NCBI GenBank assembly: GCA_905200435.1
Contig: CAJKKJ010000043.1
Location: 1 to 6,870 of the forward strand
Direction: 5' to 3'
Origin: an uncultured Bacillota bacterium
GTDB taxonomy: Bacteria; Bacillota_I; Bacilli_A; RF39; UBA660
DNA: 6,870 bases
The position numbers and the translations under genes are program-made. Shown here piece by piece: positions 5,419 to 6,870 of the stretch (positions are counted from its first letter, which is position 1; each line of letters opens with the position of its first letter). The notes under the pieces are model-generated. The model was not told the origin of the DNA. It did no database searches and saw only the letters and a list, made by a program, of their open reading frames with translations.

Positions 5419-6690
5419 ATGAATATATATGAATTAAATAATATAATAGAAGGAAAAATAACAAATATTCATAAAAAAATATATAAAAATATTCAAACTG
5501 ATACAAGAAAAATAGATAATGAGAGCTTATTATTCGTTTTTAATTTAAAGCATGATAATGCTTATAAATATGTTAGAAATATGAAGATTAGACCTGCTAT
5601 TATTGTTATAAATGATTATGAAGAAAATATAGAAAATATATCATGCATAAAAGTAAAAAATACTATAAAAGCTTATAGTATGCTTGCGTCATATTATAAA
5701 AATAAAAAATATATTCCAACTATTATGATAACAGGATCTGTTGGTAAAACAACAACTAAGGATTTAATATATGATATACTTAGTATGAGTTATAAATGTA
5801 AAAAGACTGAAGGATCTAAAAATAATATTTTGGGTATATCTAATATGTTATTATCTGTTAAAGATGAAAAAATACTGATTGTTGAGGCGGGGAGTAATCA
5901 TTTAGGTGAAATTGATGAAATTGCTGATGTTGTAAAGCCTGATATTGCTGTAGTTACCAAAATTGGAACAAGTCATATAGGAAATTTTGGTAATATCAAA
6001 AATATTTTTAAAGAAAAAACAAATTATATAAATGAAAGTGTTTTAGCTTTTATAAATGGGAAAGATAAATATTTGAAGCAAATGAAAGGAAATAATATTT
6101 ATAAAGTAGGTAAAAAGAATTTTAAAATTAAAAATATTAAAATTAAAAATAATATTTCCTTTAAAACAAATAATGTTAAATTAGAATTTAATAGTTTAAA
6201 TAAAGATTTAATTACTAATGTAGCGCTTGCTTTTTATATTGGTTTACTCTTTAATGTACCAATTAATAAAATTAAATTAGCAATTAAAAATTATAAATTT
6301 CCTGATCATAGACAAAATATTATTAGCATTAAAAATACAATTATTGTAGATGACACTTATAATGCTTCTTATGAATCAGTTATATCAAGTATTAAGTCTT
6401 TGAAAAGATTCCATAAATCTAAAATTTTGATATTAGGTGATATATATGAACTTGGAAATAAAACTGATGAAATTCATAACAAAATAATAAAAAAAACAAA
6501 AAAATATAGATTATATACTGTTGGAAATAATTTTAAACATAAAAACAATTTTAAAACAAAAGAAGAACTTTTTAAATTTTTAAAAACTATTAATTTAAAT
6601 AACAAAGTTATATTAGTTAAAGCTTCAAGAAAAATGGAATTTGAAAAAATTGTCACATTTATTAAAGAGGTACTAGAAAAAGATTATTAA
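5419..6690 (+). CDS. murF: UDP-N-acetylmuramoyl-tripeptide--D-alanyl-D-alanine ligase MurF
   Basis: MurF is the cytoplasmic ATP-dependent ligase that adds D-Ala-D-Ala to UDP-MurNAc-tripeptide, giving the pentapeptide used by MraY. The 423-residue product (family usually about 450) has the three-domain Mur ligase plan. There is an N-terminal UDP-binding region with QTDTRK (26-31). The central ATPase has a P-loop ITGSVGKTTTK (104-114), KNNILGIS (134-141), EAGSNHLGEID (156-166) and TKIGTSHIGNFG (180-191). The C-terminal domain has DHRQN (296-300) and DDTYNASYES (311-320). The last differs from the common DDxYNANP. The start is ATG 5419 (MNIYELNNIIEG), where the MurF family normally begins, with GGTGAT just upstream. 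The frame extends to an ATG at 5293, but those 42 extra residues are hydrophobic, unlike MurF, and lack a Shine-Dalgarno. Lys/Asn/Ile content is high even for this window. No terminator follows; the next gene starts 30 bp later and is probably in the same operon. Confidence 0.93.
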   Translation: MNIYELNNIIEGKITNIHKKIYKNIQTDTRKIDNESLLFVFNLKHDNAYKYVRNMKIRPAIIVINDYEENIENISCIKVKNTIKAYSMLASYYKNKKYIPTIMITGSVGKTTTKDLIYDILSMSYKCKKTEGSKNNILGISNMLLSVKDEKILIVEAGSNHLGEIDEIADVVKPDIAVVTKIGTSHIGNFGNIKNIFKEKTNYINESVLAFINGKDKYLKQMKGNNIYKVGKKNFKIKNIKIKNNISFKTNNVKLEFNSLNKDLITNVALAFYIGLLFNVPINKIKLAIKNYKFPDHRQNIISIKNTIIVDDTYNASYESVISSIKSLKRFHKSKILILGDIYELGNKTDEIHNKIIKKTKKYRLYTVGNNFKHKNNFKTKEELFKFLKTINLNNKVILVKASRKMEFEKIVTFIKEVLEKDY

Positions 6691-6708
6691 ATGGTATATA
6701 ATATATTT

Positions 6709-6870
6709 GAGGTGTAGGATATGTATAGAAAAAAATCTGATGGTTTTATGTATATAGTTGCTAGTTTTATGGTTACTTTTGTTCTTGTTTTTATGGCAGG
6801 CACTACTTATTGTAGAGTTCAAGAGGATAAACCAGTAGAGGAATCTAAAAAAGAAGTTAAAATGGTTGCT
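6709..6870 (+). CDS. Single-pass membrane protein of unknown function, N-terminal 50 residues (CDS from 6721, runs off window)
   Basis: A good Shine-Dalgarno, GAGGTG (6709-6714), lies six bases before the ATG at 6721. The frame stays open to the end of the window (50 codons). The visible protein has a short basic N-terminus (MYRKKSDG), one hydrophobic segment (about 9-29, FMYIVASFMVTFVLVFMAG) and then a charged Glu/Lys-rich stretch (35-47). This looks like a membrane anchor or uncleaved signal followed by an extracytoplasmic linker. I cannot name the family. The 30-bp gap from murF and lack of a terminator suggest a shared transcript, and so perhaps a cell-envelope role. A TATAAT at 6697-6702 might give it extra transcription, but no convincing -35 is present. 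A Cys at 31 is not in a normal lipobox. Confidence 0.7.

Noticed and set aside
6474..6656. Minus-strand open frame opposite the murF 3' end
   Set aside because: Antisense shadow rich in Phe/Leu from A-rich coding sequence.

Overview
This window comes from a very AT-rich Gram-positive-type bacterium. It uses the standard bacterial code: TGA is a real stop (for example at the end of mraY) and Trp is TGG. The full lipid-II machinery, a glmR/yvcK homologue and a PASTA domain point to the Firmicutes (Bacilli/Clostridia side). The low GC and Lys/Asn/Ile-rich proteins suggest an uncultured gut-type Bacilli lineage such as RF39- or Erysipelotrichales-like bacteria. That placement is inference; no rRNA is present to fix it.

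Layout, left to right. (1) The 3' part of a PHP-domain phosphoesterase gene on + enters from outside the window and runs to 527. (2) mraY and ftsW lie on the minus strand (2585 down to 520), joined by an ATGA stop/start overlap. The ftsW end overlaps the PHP gene end by 8 bp inside a shared hairpin terminator. (3) Divergent from mraY, yvcK (glmR) runs on + (2717-3709). (4) A short basic 36-residue ORF lies on minus (3832-3722). It has its own good promoter, a Shine-Dalgarno and a bidirectional terminator shared with yvcK. (5) Divergent from it is a membrane-anchored PASTA plus NodB-type polysaccharide deacetylase gene on + (3949-5193), ended by a strong hairpin. (6) murF on + (5419-6690) is followed after 30 bp by the start of an unidentified single-pass membrane protein (6721 to the window end).

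The common theme is cell-wall synthesis. MurF completes UDP-MurNAc-pentapeptide, MraY moves it to the lipid carrier to give lipid I, and FtsW polymerises lipid II at the septum. GlmR/YvcK homologues control carbon flow into UDP-GlcNAc, and the deacetylase probably edits finished glycan outside the cell. These genes are not in a classical dcw cluster: murD, murG and the fts/div genes are not between them. They occur as small separate units with head-to-head promoters and tail-to-tail terminators. Intergenic space is minimal, and several stop codons sit inside or next to terminator hairpins.

Five starts needed a decision. ftsW, yvcK, the deacetylase and murF each have a longer open frame, but Shine-Dalgarno spacing favours an internal ATG. 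The 36-residue ORF is reported although it is very short. The most interesting items are that small transcription unit and the single-PASTA deacetylase fusion. No mobile element, CRISPR, tRNA or rRNA was seen.
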